59,634 nucleotides of DNA from Lachnospiraceae bacterium (GCA_018365895.1 JAGZJD010000007.1:1-59634); one strand, 5' to 3'; numbered from the stretch's first letter, positions 1-8,171 are shown. Notes: generated by a model from the letters alone, not told the origin. Numbers and translations are program-made.

Positions 1-63
1 GGTCGGGTTGAAAGTTTACCGCTGACCGATATGCGGTATATAAATGGTTGGGTTGAAAGTTTA
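1..63 (+). ncRNA. cptI: Type III antitoxin RNA (CptI-like tandem repeats), partial
   Basis: The left edge holds one full 45-nt repeat (1-45) and the first 18 nt of a second (46-63); the shared core GGGTTGAAAGTTTA recurs exactly 45 nt apart, with one mismatch over 18 nt. In type III toxin-antitoxin systems the antitoxin is a tandem-repeat RNA that is cut by the toxin and folds into pseudoknots that inhibit it; CptI repeats are known to be about 45 nt. The array is followed by a terminator and then a CptN-like gene, the usual order. More repeats and the promoter are probably beyond the left edge. Confidence 0.8.
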
Positions 64-92
64 GTCCTTCGCCGAAAGGCGAGGGACTTTTT
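64..92 (+). terminator. Terminator between antitoxin repeats and toxin gene
   Basis: A 10-bp stem (64-73 with 78-87, one G-U pair) closed by a GAAA tetraloop is followed by TTTTT (88-92). In type III systems this leaky terminator keeps antitoxin RNA in excess over toxin mRNA. Confidence 0.9.
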
Positions 93-120
93 CCATATTT
101 CCGCAGAGAGGATGGAACAA

Positions 121-591
121 ATGAAGAAAACAGGGTTTTATATCATAAAGGACAAGTTTTTTGACGATATGCCTGATCCGTATCTTAAGGGAAATAAGGC
201 AGGTAATAGACCGCATTATTATTGCTTTGAGGATACTGCTACGGGAATTTATTGGATGATACCGCTTTCCAGCAGAATAGATAAGTTTCGCAAAATAATA
301 GAGAAAAAGGAACAATCAGGGAAGCCTTGCGATATTCTGCATATTGTGAAAATGGATGATAGCCGAGAAAGTGTATTTTTAATACAAGATATGTTCCCGA
401 TTACAGAAGAATACATAGAACGAGAGTATACGATTGCTGGGAATCATTTGATGCTGACCAGTGAACACACGGCAAAGGTAATTGAACAGAAAGCAAGAAA
501 AGTTTTGGGAATGTTAAAGCGCGGTGTAAAGTTCATGTCTACACAACCGGATGTACTATCAATATTAGAAAAATTAAAGCAGAAAGAATAG
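121..591 (+). CDS. cptN: Type III toxin, CptN/ToxN-like endoribonuclease
   Basis: This 156-residue basic protein matches what I recall of the CptN branch of ToxN/AbiQ endoribonucleases: an N-terminal KKTGFYIIKDKFF, a central GIYWMIPLSS strand, and a C-terminal helix rich in Lys. Such toxins cleave mRNA and the antitoxin precursor in the cytoplasm and can act in phage abortive infection. The ATG at 121 is chosen because AGAGAGG (105-111) lies 9 nt upstream; the ATG at 112 touches the ribosome site and an earlier in-frame ATG at 31 lies inside the antitoxin repeats. It is followed by a terminator at 828-862. Family assignment rests on remembered sequence plus the repeat-terminator-gene layout. 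Confidence 0.85.
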   Translation: MKKTGFYIIKDKFFDDMPDPYLKGNKAGNRPHYYCFEDTATGIYWMIPLSSRIDKFRKIIEKKEQSGKPCDILHIVKMDDSRESVFLIQDMFPITEEYIEREYTIAGNHLMLTSEHTAKVIEQKARKVLGMLKRGVKFMSTQPDVLSILEKLKQKE

Positions 592-827
592 CATTTCATG
601 GCTCTATTTTGGCTCTAATAATTTGGTACGAGAAAAACATCAGATATAATTCAGAGAATATGAACATAAAACAACACAAATGTGTATTGAAAAGTGCCTG
701 GATTACCCTATCCGCACCCGAGTTTGAATAGTTGCTATTGTCGTTTAACAACCTTCGTTATCCTCTTTTAACAAAAGCGTTAGCGTGGGAAGAATGGCAG
801 ATAAGAAAAAAATACAGAAGTAATATC

Positions 828-862
828 AGACCTTAGGGATGAAAATCCTTAGGGTCTTTTTT
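828..862 (+). terminator. Terminator after toxin gene
   Basis: A 13-bp stem (828-840 with 845-857, two G-U pairs), GAAA loop, then a run of T. It probably ends the toxin transcript. Confidence 0.85.
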
Positions 863-893
863 ACGAATCCTGTTCACGGCAGTCGTTGTGATA

Positions 894-1052
894 TTGGAAA
901 GAAAGTACGTGGAGGCGCTAAGGGAGTTTGCAAAGCGACAATATTTATATAAAGAACTTGCAAATTCCAGTTCATCTGAGCAAGAGAGGTGTGAAGGTTT
1001 TGCGGAATATGCAAGAATTAGATTAAATACTGGTTTTGATAAAAAATTGTAA
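894..1052 (+). CDS. Possible small protein or gene remnant (52 aa)
   Basis: An open frame from TTG 894 (or GTG 888) to TAA 1052 encodes a charged, helix-like peptide beginning LERKYVEALREFAKRQYL. The composition looks protein-like (heptad-like spacing of hydrophobics), but there is no clear ribosome site and I do not recognise a family. It could be the tail of a decayed gene. Confidence 0.25.
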   Translation: MERKYVEALREFAKRQYLYKELANSSSSEQERCEGFAEYARIRLNTGFDKKL

Positions 1053-1061
1053 AATCTTGCG

Positions 1062-1089
1062 TTGAATTTTATAGAATTTGCTATATACT
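1062..1089 (+). promoter_or_regulatory. Putative sigma-A promoter
   Basis: TTGAAT (1062-1067) and TATACT (1084-1089) are 16 nt apart. It would drive the small frame at 1163 and/or the DUF2397-like gene at 1323. Confidence 0.45.
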
Positions 1090-1162
1090 AGTGGTAGATA
1101 GGAGAATTATTTAGAAGAAATTGTTGATGAAATTATAAGAAGCAGAAAAAGCTGGGGGAAAT

Positions 1163-1288
1163 TTGAAAGAAAGACATAATTATATTGCAGCATGTTACAA
1201 GGAAGATGTGATTTTACAGAAAGAAAAAGGTTTAGATGTCCAAACTTTTACACACTTGATATTTTATAATATCCTTAGTAAACAATAA
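1163..1288 (+). CDS. Possible small protein (41 aa), unknown
   Basis: A TTG-started frame preceded by GGGGGAAA encodes 41 residues with no recognisable family, ending 34 nt before the DUF2397-like gene. It sits downstream of a plausible promoter. It may be a leader peptide, a small protein or a remnant. Confidence 0.25.
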   Translation: MKERHNYIAACYKEDVILQKEKGLDVQTFTHLIFYNILSKQ

Positions 1289-1322
1289 CAAAGTCTTATC
1301 TTTTAGAGGAGCAGGGCAAGTG

Positions 1323-2378
1323 ATGAGAATACAGGAAACAGTAAGAAAGCCGATGACGGAAGCAAAATATCTGAATGTGGATAATACGGACAGATATCGT
1401 CCGATCATCCGGCTTTTTTATTTGAAGTATGAAAAGCTGAAGTATTGGCTGTATCAGGAAGAGGTATATGAGGAATTAAAGGAAGATGCATACTTTAGAG
1501 AATATGCACCGGAGCAGTGTCAGCAGGACTTGGCAGCTTTGACTGCATGGGGGAATCTGGTAACCATTCAGGATACGAAAAAGGTTGCGACTATTGAGGA
1601 GTTTAAGAATAAAAAGTTCCGATATCAGTTATCTGAAGCTACGGTAGAAATTGAACGAATGGTTATCCGGGTAGAGAATCTGTTTATTGAAAGTTCTTCG
1701 CTGGAACCAACATTGTTGGAGAGACTTCGTATTAATCTGAGTAAATTTTCTGAAATTGCGAAAGCAGATCAGGAGCATATATATGCATGGTGGAATGATT
1801 TGAATAATGATTTTATGCGATTGAATCAGAATTATCAGGATTATATGCGGGAGTTGAACAGTGTAAAGGCAGAAGAAATGATGAAGACGACAGAGTTTCT
1901 TGTGTTCAAAGACCGTTTAATTGAGTATTTGAGAAGTTTCGTGAAGAGTCTGCAGGTCAATGCAGCATCTATAGAGCAGTGCCTGAAGAATACAGATAGA
2001 GAGGTTTTGAAGTGCCTGCTGGCGGAAGTTGTACAATATGAATTGCTGATCCCGAGAATCGATGTGGAAGTAAAGGAAGGCGGTATAGAACTGCTGTTGA
2101 CGCTGTTAGGGGTGACAGACGGGACAATTTTAAAAATTTGTGAATACAATGGAGAGAAATGTATTGCGAAAGAATTGCTTCATCAGAAAAAGAAGCGGGC
2201 AACGAAACGAATTCTGCAGGGAATGAAGGGAGAATGCTGTAACAATCAATATGAATGCCGATATCGTCAGGAAGGAAAATGTCTTTGCGGCGAAGAAGAA
2301 ACGAAAGAAATTTTAGAGCGATTTGCAGAAAGAGGAATTGTTAAAAAGTTTGGAAGCTATTATCAATATCAGATTTAA
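1323..2378 (+). CDS. DUF2397/TIGR02677-like protein with short, unusual C-terminus
   Basis: Residues 20-255 match my recollection of the TIGR02677 (DUF2397) family: YRPIIRLFYLKYEKLKYWL, an acidic EQCQQDLAALTAWGNL helix, and RYQLSEATVEIERMV followed by SLEPTLLERLR. Members are usually near 500 residues and sit in a four-gene cassette with an SMC-like ATPase. Here the protein is about 351 residues; after LIPRIDVEV the expected C-terminal half is missing and replaced by about 95 residues with a cysteine cluster (GECCNNQYECRYRQEGKCLC) that could bind metal. No cassette partners follow. GTG 1320 or ATG 1323 are both possible starts; AGGAG lies at 1307-1311. It may be a degraded or fused survivor of a defence-type cassette. 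Confidence 0.6.
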   Translation: MRIQETVRKPMTEAKYLNVDNTDRYRPIIRLFYLKYEKLKYWLYQEEVYEELKEDAYFREYAPEQCQQDLAALTAWGNLVTIQDTKKVATIEEFKNKKFRYQLSEATVEIERMVIRVENLFIESSSLEPTLLERLRINLSKFSEIAKADQEHIYAWWNDLNNDFMRLNQNYQDYMRELNSVKAEEMMKTTEFLVFKDRLIEYLRSFVKSLQVNAASIEQCLKNTDREVLKCLLAEVVQYELLIPRIDVEVKEGGIELLLTLLGVTDGTILKICEYNGEKCIAKELLHQKKKRATKRILQGMKGECCNNQYECRYRQEGKCLCGEEETKEILERFAERGIVKKFGSYYQYQI

Positions 2379-2413
2379 GAAAGCTATTTTCTTTTAGAAA
2401 GGGGATTGATGAA

Positions 2414-2779
2414 ATGAGATTGAAGAACATATTAATTGTCGTAGAAGATATTGAGAAATCGAAACAGTTTTATCATGATTTATTTGGATTGGATACGATA
2501 TTAGAGCAAGAGGGAAATCTAATGTTAACGGAAGGACTTGTGCTTCAGGAGAAGAAGATCTGGAAAGAGGCGTTGGGCAAAGAGGTAATTCCGAACAATA
2601 ATGCCTGCGCTTTGTATTTTGAAGAAACGGATTTAGATAGGCTTCTTCGGAAACTGGAACACAGCTATCCTTCTGTTCAGTATGTGAATCAGTTAGAAAC
2701 ATTTAGTTGGGGACAAAAAGTGGTTCGGTTTTATGATCCAGATGGTAATCTGATTGAAGTTAGAACTCCTATAGTATAA
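2414..2779 (+). CDS. VOC (glyoxalase/bleomycin-resistance fold) family protein
   Basis: This 121-residue protein has the vicinal oxygen chelate pattern: N-terminal KNILIVVEDIEKSKQFYHDLFGL and C-terminal VVRFYDPDGNLIEV. The family includes glyoxalases, dioxygenases and antibiotic-binding proteins; the exact reaction cannot be told from sequence. The expected N-terminal metal-binding His is replaced in the ILIVVEDIE strand, so metal binding may be incomplete, while the Glu of LIEV is kept. A strong AAAGGGG site lies 9 nt before the ATG. The gene starts 35 nt after the DUF2397-like gene and is followed by AIM24. Confidence 0.8.
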   Translation: MRLKNILIVVEDIEKSKQFYHDLFGLDTILEQEGNLMLTEGLVLQEKKIWKEALGKEVIPNNNACALYFEETDLDRLLRKLEHSYPSVQYVNQLETFSWGQKVVRFYDPDGNLIEVRTPIV

Positions 2780-2850
2780 TATAGTGTATATAGAGGAACA
2801 GGGGATTATGCAGTGATAGAAACCAGTCAATTAAGAAAAGGGAGATAATT

Positions 2851-3609
2851 ATGTATCGGATTAAAAATTTTATGGAAAATGATGATGTGAATGTAATTGA
2901 TTCTTTAGGAGCATTTTCGGTAGTAGAATATCAAAAAGATTTGAGTGTGATGCCGGAGACTGCTATGGAAGCATATTATGCAAGTCAGATGAATGTGCGT
3001 AAAAGACAGGTTGTCTGTGATGTGGGAAAAGCAAATGTGACAGTGCAGGCAGGAGCGATGCAGTGGATGGTCGGAGATGTGAAGGCGACGACAGGATTGA
3101 AAGGTGTGGGAGATTTATTTGGGAAAGCAGTCCGTGGTTCTGTGACGGGAGAATCTGCTATCAAACCGGAGTATACCGGAAGTGGAACGCTTGTATTAGA
3201 ACCGACTTATAAGCATATTCTCCTGGTAGATTTGGATGACTGGAATGGTTCTATTGTTTTGGATGACGGATTGTTTCTTGCCTGTGAAGCCACATTGAAA
3301 CATAAGGCAGTGATGCGCTCTAATTTTTCTTCTGCAGTTGCCGGCAATGAAGGTCTGTTTAACCTGGGAATTCAGGGAAGAGGAGTTGTTTGCCTGGAAT
3401 CACCTTGTCCAAGAGAAGAATTGGTAGAGATTACATTGGAAAAAGATGTTCTAAAAGTAGATGGAAACTTTGCGATTGCATGGAGCGGAAGTCTTGATTT
3501 TACAGTAGAACGCTCTGGAAAGAGTTTGATTGGATCCGCGGCATCCGGAGAAGGTCTGGTAAATGTATATCGTGGAACAGGAAAAGTTTTGCTGGCACCT
3601 GTGCGGTAA
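2851..3609 (+). CDS. AIM24 (DUF124) family protein
   Basis: The 252-residue protein matches the AIM24/DUF124 beta-helix fold: VTVQAGAMQWMVGDVK, YTGSGTLVLEPTYKHILL, glycine-spaced short strands, and a closing VNVYRGTGKVLLAP. Bacterial members are soluble and of unknown biochemical role. A GGGAG site precedes the ATG. It is the second gene of the forward run that continues into the BFD-like and peptidase genes. Confidence 0.8.
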   Translation: MYRIKNFMENDDVNVIDSLGAFSVVEYQKDLSVMPETAMEAYYASQMNVRKRQVVCDVGKANVTVQAGAMQWMVGDVKATTGLKGVGDLFGKAVRGSVTGESAIKPEYTGSGTLVLEPTYKHILLVDLDDWNGSIVLDDGLFLACEATLKHKAVMRSNFSSAVAGNEGLFNLGIQGRGVVCLESPCPREELVEITLEKDVLKVDGNFAIAWSGSLDFTVERSGKSLIGSAASGEGLVNVYRGTGKVLLAPVR

Positions 3610-3632
3610 TATTTGGAAAAGGGAGGAACGGT

Positions 3633-3821
3633 ATGAATCGAGCGAAGGAAGCATGTCACTGTAAAAATGTGACATATGGAATGATTGAAGATGCTGTGAA
3701 AGCGGGGGCAAGTACCTTTGAAGAAGTGCAGCAGATGACAAAGTTTGGGACAGGCTGTGGAAAATGTCAGGATTTTATTCGATGTTTTGTGCGGGATTTG
3801 GTAGAGGAGCGTGACCGGTAA
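3633..3821 (+). CDS. BFD-like [2Fe-2S]-binding protein
   Basis: A 62-residue protein with the four-cysteine BFD/NifU-middle pattern: CHC near the N-terminus and CGKC about 32 residues later. Such domains bind one [2Fe-2S] cluster and act as small electron carriers, for example to bacterioferritin or in Fe-S assembly. GGGAGG lies just upstream. The stop TAA is followed directly by the ATG of the peptidase, so the two are likely translated together. Confidence 0.85.
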   Translation: MNRAKEACHCKNVTYGMIEDAVKAGASTFEEVQQMTKFGTGCGKCQDFIRCFVRDLVEERDR

Positions 3822-4850
3822 ATGAAATTATCAGAAATGACAGAATGGATCCGTGAAATTCCATTTCAGGAGATAGAAGGAGTTTCCATTGGGCATGCTG
3901 AGAATGATGAGGCAAAGACAGGAGTCAGTGTGCTTTATTTTGAAAATGGAGCACAGACTGGATGCGATATCAGCGGAGGCGGGCCGGCTTCCAGAGAAAC
4001 ACCGCTGACAGATAGTATGACTGCAGACAATCCGCTGAATGCAGTTGTACTTTCTGGCGGGAGTGCATTTGGACTGGCTGCAAGCGATGGAGTTATGAAA
4101 TGTCTGGAAGAGCGTGGGATTGGATTTGCTACCGGTTATGCGCGTGTACCGCTTGTGTGCCAGTCATGTATTTATGATCTTGGATATGGACGAAATGATG
4201 TGCGTCCAGGCGCTGAGATGGGGTATGCAGCCTGTGAGCGCGCATTGAAAGGCAGTGATACTAAGATGGGAAATGTTGGCGCCGGTATTGGAGCCAGCGT
4301 TGGAAAATTATGTGGAATGTGTCAGGCATCCAAGTCAGGTCTTGGAATTCATGCAGTTCAGATGGGAGCATTAAAATTTGCGGCAGTTGTTGTTGTGAAT
4401 GCATTTGGCGATGTGTATGATCCGGACAGCGGGGAAAAACTGGCAGGTTTGATGGATTCGAAGCGTGAGAGTTTTGAGGATATCGGAAGACAGTTTTGCC
4501 AGATGGTAATGGCGCCAACAAGTTTGTTTCAAACAGCGGAAAATAAAGAGAAAGTCTGGAATGATGAGGCACGGATGAATACGACAATCGGTTGTGTGAT
4601 AACCAATGCCAAGTTCGATAAGGCGAAACTAAATAAAATTGCGTCAATGACAAGAAATGCTTATGCCAGATGTATTGAACCGGTTGGAACGATGGCAGAT
4701 GGAGACAGTATTTATGCATGCAGTATCGGAACAGAGACGTGTGATATAAATCTTGCGGGATTTCTCAGTGAAAAAGTGATGGAACAGGCGATTGTGAAAG
4801 CGGTCCGTATGTCAGTGATTCCGGAGGAAGAATTTCTGGGACATTGCTAA
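3822..4850 (+). CDS. P1 (S58/DmpA) family aminopeptidase
   Basis: The 342-residue protein has the P1 peptidase layout: IEGVSIGHAEN at the start, SGGGPASRETPLTD, a GGSAFGLAASDGV helix, and the autocleavage site N-TTIGCVITNAKF near residue 250. Family members are cytoplasmic N-terminal nucleophile hydrolases that self-cleave before Ser/Thr and release small or D-amino acids from peptides. Its ATG abuts the stop of the [2Fe-2S] protein. The substrate is unknown; an association with sulfur or Fe-S genes on both sides is unusual for this family. Confidence 0.85.
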   Translation: MKLSEMTEWIREIPFQEIEGVSIGHAENDEAKTGVSVLYFENGAQTGCDISGGGPASRETPLTDSMTADNPLNAVVLSGGSAFGLAASDGVMKCLEERGIGFATGYARVPLVCQSCIYDLGYGRNDVRPGAEMGYAACERALKGSDTKMGNVGAGIGASVGKLCGMCQASKSGLGIHAVQMGALKFAAVVVVNAFGDVYDPDSGEKLAGLMDSKRESFEDIGRQFCQMVMAPTSLFQTAENKEKVWNDEARMNTTIGCVITNAKFDKAKLNKIASMTRNAYARCIEPVGTMADGDSIYACSIGTETCDINLAGFLSEKVMEQAIVKAVRMSVIPEEEFLGHC

Positions 4851-4917
4851 ATCCAAATGAAAATTGTTACAATGCGACAAAGGGAATATGGAGAGAGTGA
4901 AGGAGATAAGAACGAAT

Positions 4918-6069
4918 ATGGCAGAACAAATCTATTTTGATAATGGGAGTACGTCATTTCCAAAGGCGCCCGGAGTTGCAGAGGCAATGTTTGAACATTT
5001 GAAGAAGGGTGCTTACAACATTAACCGGGGAAATTATGAAGGAGCATATGATGTAGCAGATATGGTATTGGATACAAGAGAATTGTTGGCAGAACTTTTT
5101 CATGCAGAAGATTCCCGACATGTAATTTTTACGCCGGGAATTACCTGGTCATTAAATATGTTTTTGAAGGGTTTTTTAAAACCGGGAGATCATGTGCTGA
5201 CAACTTCTATGGAGCATAATGCAGTAATGCGCCCATTGACACAGCTTAGAAAAATCGGTGTGACATATGATATGGTACCTGCAAATGCAGAAGGAACTGT
5301 AGCAGTGGAGGAATTTATTGCCAGAATAAGAGAGAATACGAAGGCTGTAATCGTACTCCATGCGTCTAATGTATGCGGGACAGTGATGCCGATTCGGGAG
5401 ATTGGAGCGATGTGCAAAGAATACGGATTGTTCTTCGCTGTGGATACTGCGCAAAGTGCAGGAACGATTCCGGTTGATATGCAGTTGGATGGAATTGATT
5501 TTCTGGCATTTACAGGGCATAAAGGGCTTCTTGGACCACAGGGAATCGGAGGTTTTATTATTTCTGAATGTCTGAATAGGGAGATGGAAGCGTTTGTTTC
5601 CGGAGGCACGGGAAGCCATTCAGATCTTTTGGAAGTGCCGGAAGAATTGCCCGACAAATATGAGAGTGGAACGATGAATCTGCCTGGTATCGCAGGGCTT
5701 CACGCAGCGCTGCTGTATTTGAAAGAAACTGGAGTTGAGGAAATTCATCGCAAAAAAATGGAATTGACAGAATACTTTTTGCAGCAGGTAAAGGCATATC
5801 CAACTGTACGGGTGATAGGAAAGAAAGGAATATCAGAGAGGGTAGCGGTTGTATCACTTGACTTTATTGGTCGGGATAATGGGATGATTGCATTTGAACT
5901 GGAGCAGAAATACGGTATTATGACAAGAGTCGGACTTCACTGTGCGCCGATGGCACATCAGAGTCTGAATACCTTTCTGGAAGGAACGGTACGATTTGCG
6001 TTTGGAGTCTCTAATAAAAAAGAAGAGATTGATGTCTGTATGAGGGCTTTCCGAGAGATGGGATGCTGA
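4918..6069 (+). CDS. Cysteine desulfurase-like PLP enzyme (class V aminotransferase)
   Basis: A 383-residue SufS/Csd-like protein. Visible features are the N-terminal IYFDNGSTSFPK, the PLP-binding lysine in FTGHKGLLGPQG, and the catalytic cysteine in GLHCAP near the C-terminus. These enzymes take sulfur (or selenium) from cysteine as a persulfide. AAGGAG at 4900-4905 supports the ATG at 4918, although in-frame ATGs at 4864 and 4888 are possible. It resembles the enzyme at 45918 closely in layout (FTGHKGLLGPQG, HCAP), so the window carries two paralogs, each with a DUF3343 gene nearby. Confidence 0.85.
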   Translation: MAEQIYFDNGSTSFPKAPGVAEAMFEHLKKGAYNINRGNYEGAYDVADMVLDTRELLAELFHAEDSRHVIFTPGITWSLNMFLKGFLKPGDHVLTTSMEHNAVMRPLTQLRKIGVTYDMVPANAEGTVAVEEFIARIRENTKAVIVLHASNVCGTVMPIREIGAMCKEYGLFFAVDTAQSAGTIPVDMQLDGIDFLAFTGHKGLLGPQGIGGFIISECLNREMEAFVSGGTGSHSDLLEVPEELPDKYESGTMNLPGIAGLHAALLYLKETGVEEIHRKKMELTEYFLQQVKAYPTVRVIGKKGISERVAVVSLDFIGRDNGMIAFELEQKYGIMTRVGLHCAPMAHQSLNTFLEGTVRFAFGVSNKKEEIDVCMRAFREMGC

Positions 6070-6237
6070 TAAGATGATATAGAAATAACAGATAAATTCA
6101 GGAATTCTATAATAAAAATCAATGGGAGAAATAAAGCTCTGTATTGGAAGAACTGCCGGAAACATGGTACTCTAATAATAATAGAAAGTATGAAAAAGCA
6201 GGAGCTTTTTCGATGTATACGTTAGGAGGACATAAAA

Positions 6238-7512
6238 ATGGCAGATTATCACAAGATGTGGGAAGAGTTAGGAATGGATCTGGAAACACACGATCAGCTT
6301 TGCGAAGTATTGCCGCAGGCATTTGGTGATGTATATCTTTCCCAGGAAAACCGACCGGAGAATATGGATTATTATGATTTTGTTGTGGCAGAAATTCATG
6401 GTGTACGTCCGGCAGAACTGATTGAACATCAGAAGAAAGGCGGAAAAGTGTTTGGAACTTTCTGTGTATATGTGCCGGATGAGATCGTGTTTGCTGCGGA
6501 TGCGATTGCAACAGGTCTTTGCGGAGGTTCTCAGTTTTGGGTTCCGGGAGGTGAAAAGGTACTTCCGAACAATACTTGTCCGCTGATCAAAGCATCGGTA
6601 GGAGCAAGACTGGATCGCACTTGTCCGTTTTTTAGGATTGCAGATATGTATGTAGGAGAGACGACTTGTGACGGCAAGAAGAAAGCCTGGGAAATTCTGG
6701 CGGGAGATGTGCCGATCCACGTTATGGATTTGCCGCAGATGAAGCGTGCGAAAGATGTGGAAGCATGGGCAGATGAAATCCGCATTTTTAAAGAAGTTGT
6801 TGAAAAAGAGACCGGAAATGAAGTGACAGCGGAGAAACTTGGAGCAGCCATCTGTCTGATCAATGAGAAGAGAAAAGCGTTGTCCAGATTATATGAACTT
6901 CGCAAAAATGAAAATCTTCCAATCAGTGGTAAAGATGCGCTTTTGATTTCCCAGATTGCATTCTATGATGATCCGACAAGATTTACTCAGATGACAAATA
7001 AACTTTGTGATGAACTGGAACAGCGCGTGAAAGAAGGCGTCAGCGTATTTCCGGCTGGAACAAAGAGAATTATGCTTACCGGAACACCGCTTGCAATTCC
7101 GAACTGGAAGCTTCATAATCTTGTTGAAACGAGCGGAGGTGCTATTGTCTGTGAAGAAATGTGTACCGGAACACGGTATTTTGAAAATCTTGTGGATGAG
7201 ACAAAAACAACGGTTGATGAACAGATCCATGCAATCGCAGAGCGCTATATGAATATTAACTGCGCATGCTTCACACCGAACAGCGGACGTGTAGATGATA
7301 TTTTAAGGCTGGCAAAAGAGTACAAGGTAGACGGTATTATTGATGTAAATCTGAAATTCTGTAATTTATATGATACAGAAGGATATCTGGTGGAAAAGGC
7401 AATGAATGAAGCCGGCATTCCGGTACTCGGTATTGAGACAGATTATACGGACAGTGATGCGCAGCAGCTTCGAACAAGAATCAGCGCATTTATTGAAATG
7501 CTCAATAACTAG
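6238..7512 (+). CDS. Double-cubane-cluster anaerobic reductase (2-hydroxyacyl-CoA dehydratase family)
   Basis: The 424-residue protein resembles the YjiM/DccA branch of the HgdB/2-hydroxyglutaryl-CoA dehydratase family: VFGTFCVYVPDEI, NNTCPLIKAS, LDRTCPFF, MLTGTPLAIPNWKL and KFCNLYDTEG. Family members hold a double-cubane [8Fe-9S] cluster bridged by sulfide and reduce small difficult substrates using ATP-driven electrons from an activase. No activase gene lies beside it here. AGGAGG lies before the ATG. DUF3343 follows 12 nt downstream, implying co-expression. Confidence 0.85.
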   Translation: MADYHKMWEELGMDLETHDQLCEVLPQAFGDVYLSQENRPENMDYYDFVVAEIHGVRPAELIEHQKKGGKVFGTFCVYVPDEIVFAADAIATGLCGGSQFWVPGGEKVLPNNTCPLIKASVGARLDRTCPFFRIADMYVGETTCDGKKKAWEILAGDVPIHVMDLPQMKRAKDVEAWADEIRIFKEVVEKETGNEVTAEKLGAAICLINEKRKALSRLYELRKNENLPISGKDALLISQIAFYDDPTRFTQMTNKLCDELEQRVKEGVSVFPAGTKRIMLTGTPLAIPNWKLHNLVETSGGAIVCEEMCTGTRYFENLVDETKTTVDEQIHAIAERYMNINCACFTPNSGRVDDILRLAKEYKVDGIIDVNLKFCNLYDTEGYLVEKAMNEAGIPVLGIETDYTDSDAQQLRTRISAFIEMLNN

Positions 7513-7524
7513 TGGTAGAATGGT

Positions 7525-7785
7525 ATGAAAGAAACGGTGCATTATGTATTGTTCCCGAATCATGACAATGGAATGCGTCTCCACCGCGCGCTGCGGGCAG
7601 CAGGGCTGAAGTCTCAGATTTCACCAACGCCCAGGCAGGCAAGCAAGTGCTGCGGAATTTCTCTGATTGTAAAAGAAGAGGAGTTGGAGCAGGTAAAGGC
7701 GTGTATTCGGGAGAAGGGTGTGGAGATAATTGGGATTACAGCCCTTGAAAAAGATGTGAATCCAAACAGAGATCAGTATTGTTAA
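7525..7785 (+). CDS. DUF3343, putative Se/S carrier-like protein
   Basis: An 86-residue protein with the DUF3343 pattern: VLFPNHDNGMRLHRALRAAG, a P-R pair, and the KCCGISL cysteine motif. The family is proposed to carry selenium or sulfur and often sits beside YedE, TusA or cysteine desulfurase genes. It lies 12 nt after the double-cubane reductase and has no strong ribosome site of its own, suggesting translational coupling. A second DUF3343 gene lies in the selenium island at 48472. Confidence 0.85.
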   Translation: MKETVHYVLFPNHDNGMRLHRALRAAGLKSQISPTPRQASKCCGISLIVKEEELEQVKACIREKGVEIIGITALEKDVNPNRDQYC

Positions 7786-7800
7786 AAGGAGGAAAGAAAG

Positions 7801-8154
7801 ATGAATCAGGAAGCGGTTAATTTTGTAAAAGAAAAAACAGAAGAACTGATTGCTGCATTTTCCTGCAGTGCAGAGGCAAAAGCAGCAGCACAGGCCTGGC
7901 TTGATGCACTTGGAACAGAGCGTCAGGAAGAAGAGACAAAGAAATATATTACAGAGCTTGAGGAAGATATCGTGACGGTGGATGGCCTGATCGCATTTGC
8001 AGAGTCAGAAGCAGGTGCAGGTGTATTTGGTGCGGATCATGCAAAAGAAGTGGCAGCCCACGCAAGGGAAATCAAAGCAGCAGGAGCAAAATACTGTGAT
8101 TGTCCGGCATGTGCAGCGGTAGAAGCAATTTTGGAGAGAAAGGATCTGCTGTAA
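7801..8154 (+). CDS. Small Ala/Glu-rich CxCxxC protein, unknown function
   Basis: A 117-residue acidic, mostly helical protein with a C-terminal CDCPAC motif that could bind a metal or undergo thiol chemistry. Similar proteins in Lachnospiraceae are sometimes labelled molecular chaperone Hsp90, but I see no Hsp90 domain. AAAGGAGG lies just upstream and a terminator follows, so it is the last gene of the run. A role with the double-cubane enzyme is only inferred from position. Confidence 0.65.
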   Translation: MNQEAVNFVKEKTEELIAAFSCSAEAKAAAQAWLDALGTERQEEETKKYITELEEDIVTVDGLIAFAESEAGAGVFGADHAKEVAAHAREIKAAGAKYCDCPACAAVEAILERKDLL

Positions 8155-8171
8155 GAACGATAAAATGATAA

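Larger units (their letters stand above)
592..1319. other. Gene-poor stretch between toxin and DUF2397 gene
   Basis: About 730 nt without a recognisable full gene. It holds a good terminator (828-862), a possible promoter (1062-1089) and two very short open frames (894-1052 and 1163-1288) that may be small genes or remnants. From 592 to 827 I see nothing interpretable. Confidence 0.6.

Noticed and set aside
1..63. Left-edge repeats as a CRISPR array
   Set aside because: The repeat unit is 45 nt with no separate spacers, followed by a terminator and a type III toxin gene.
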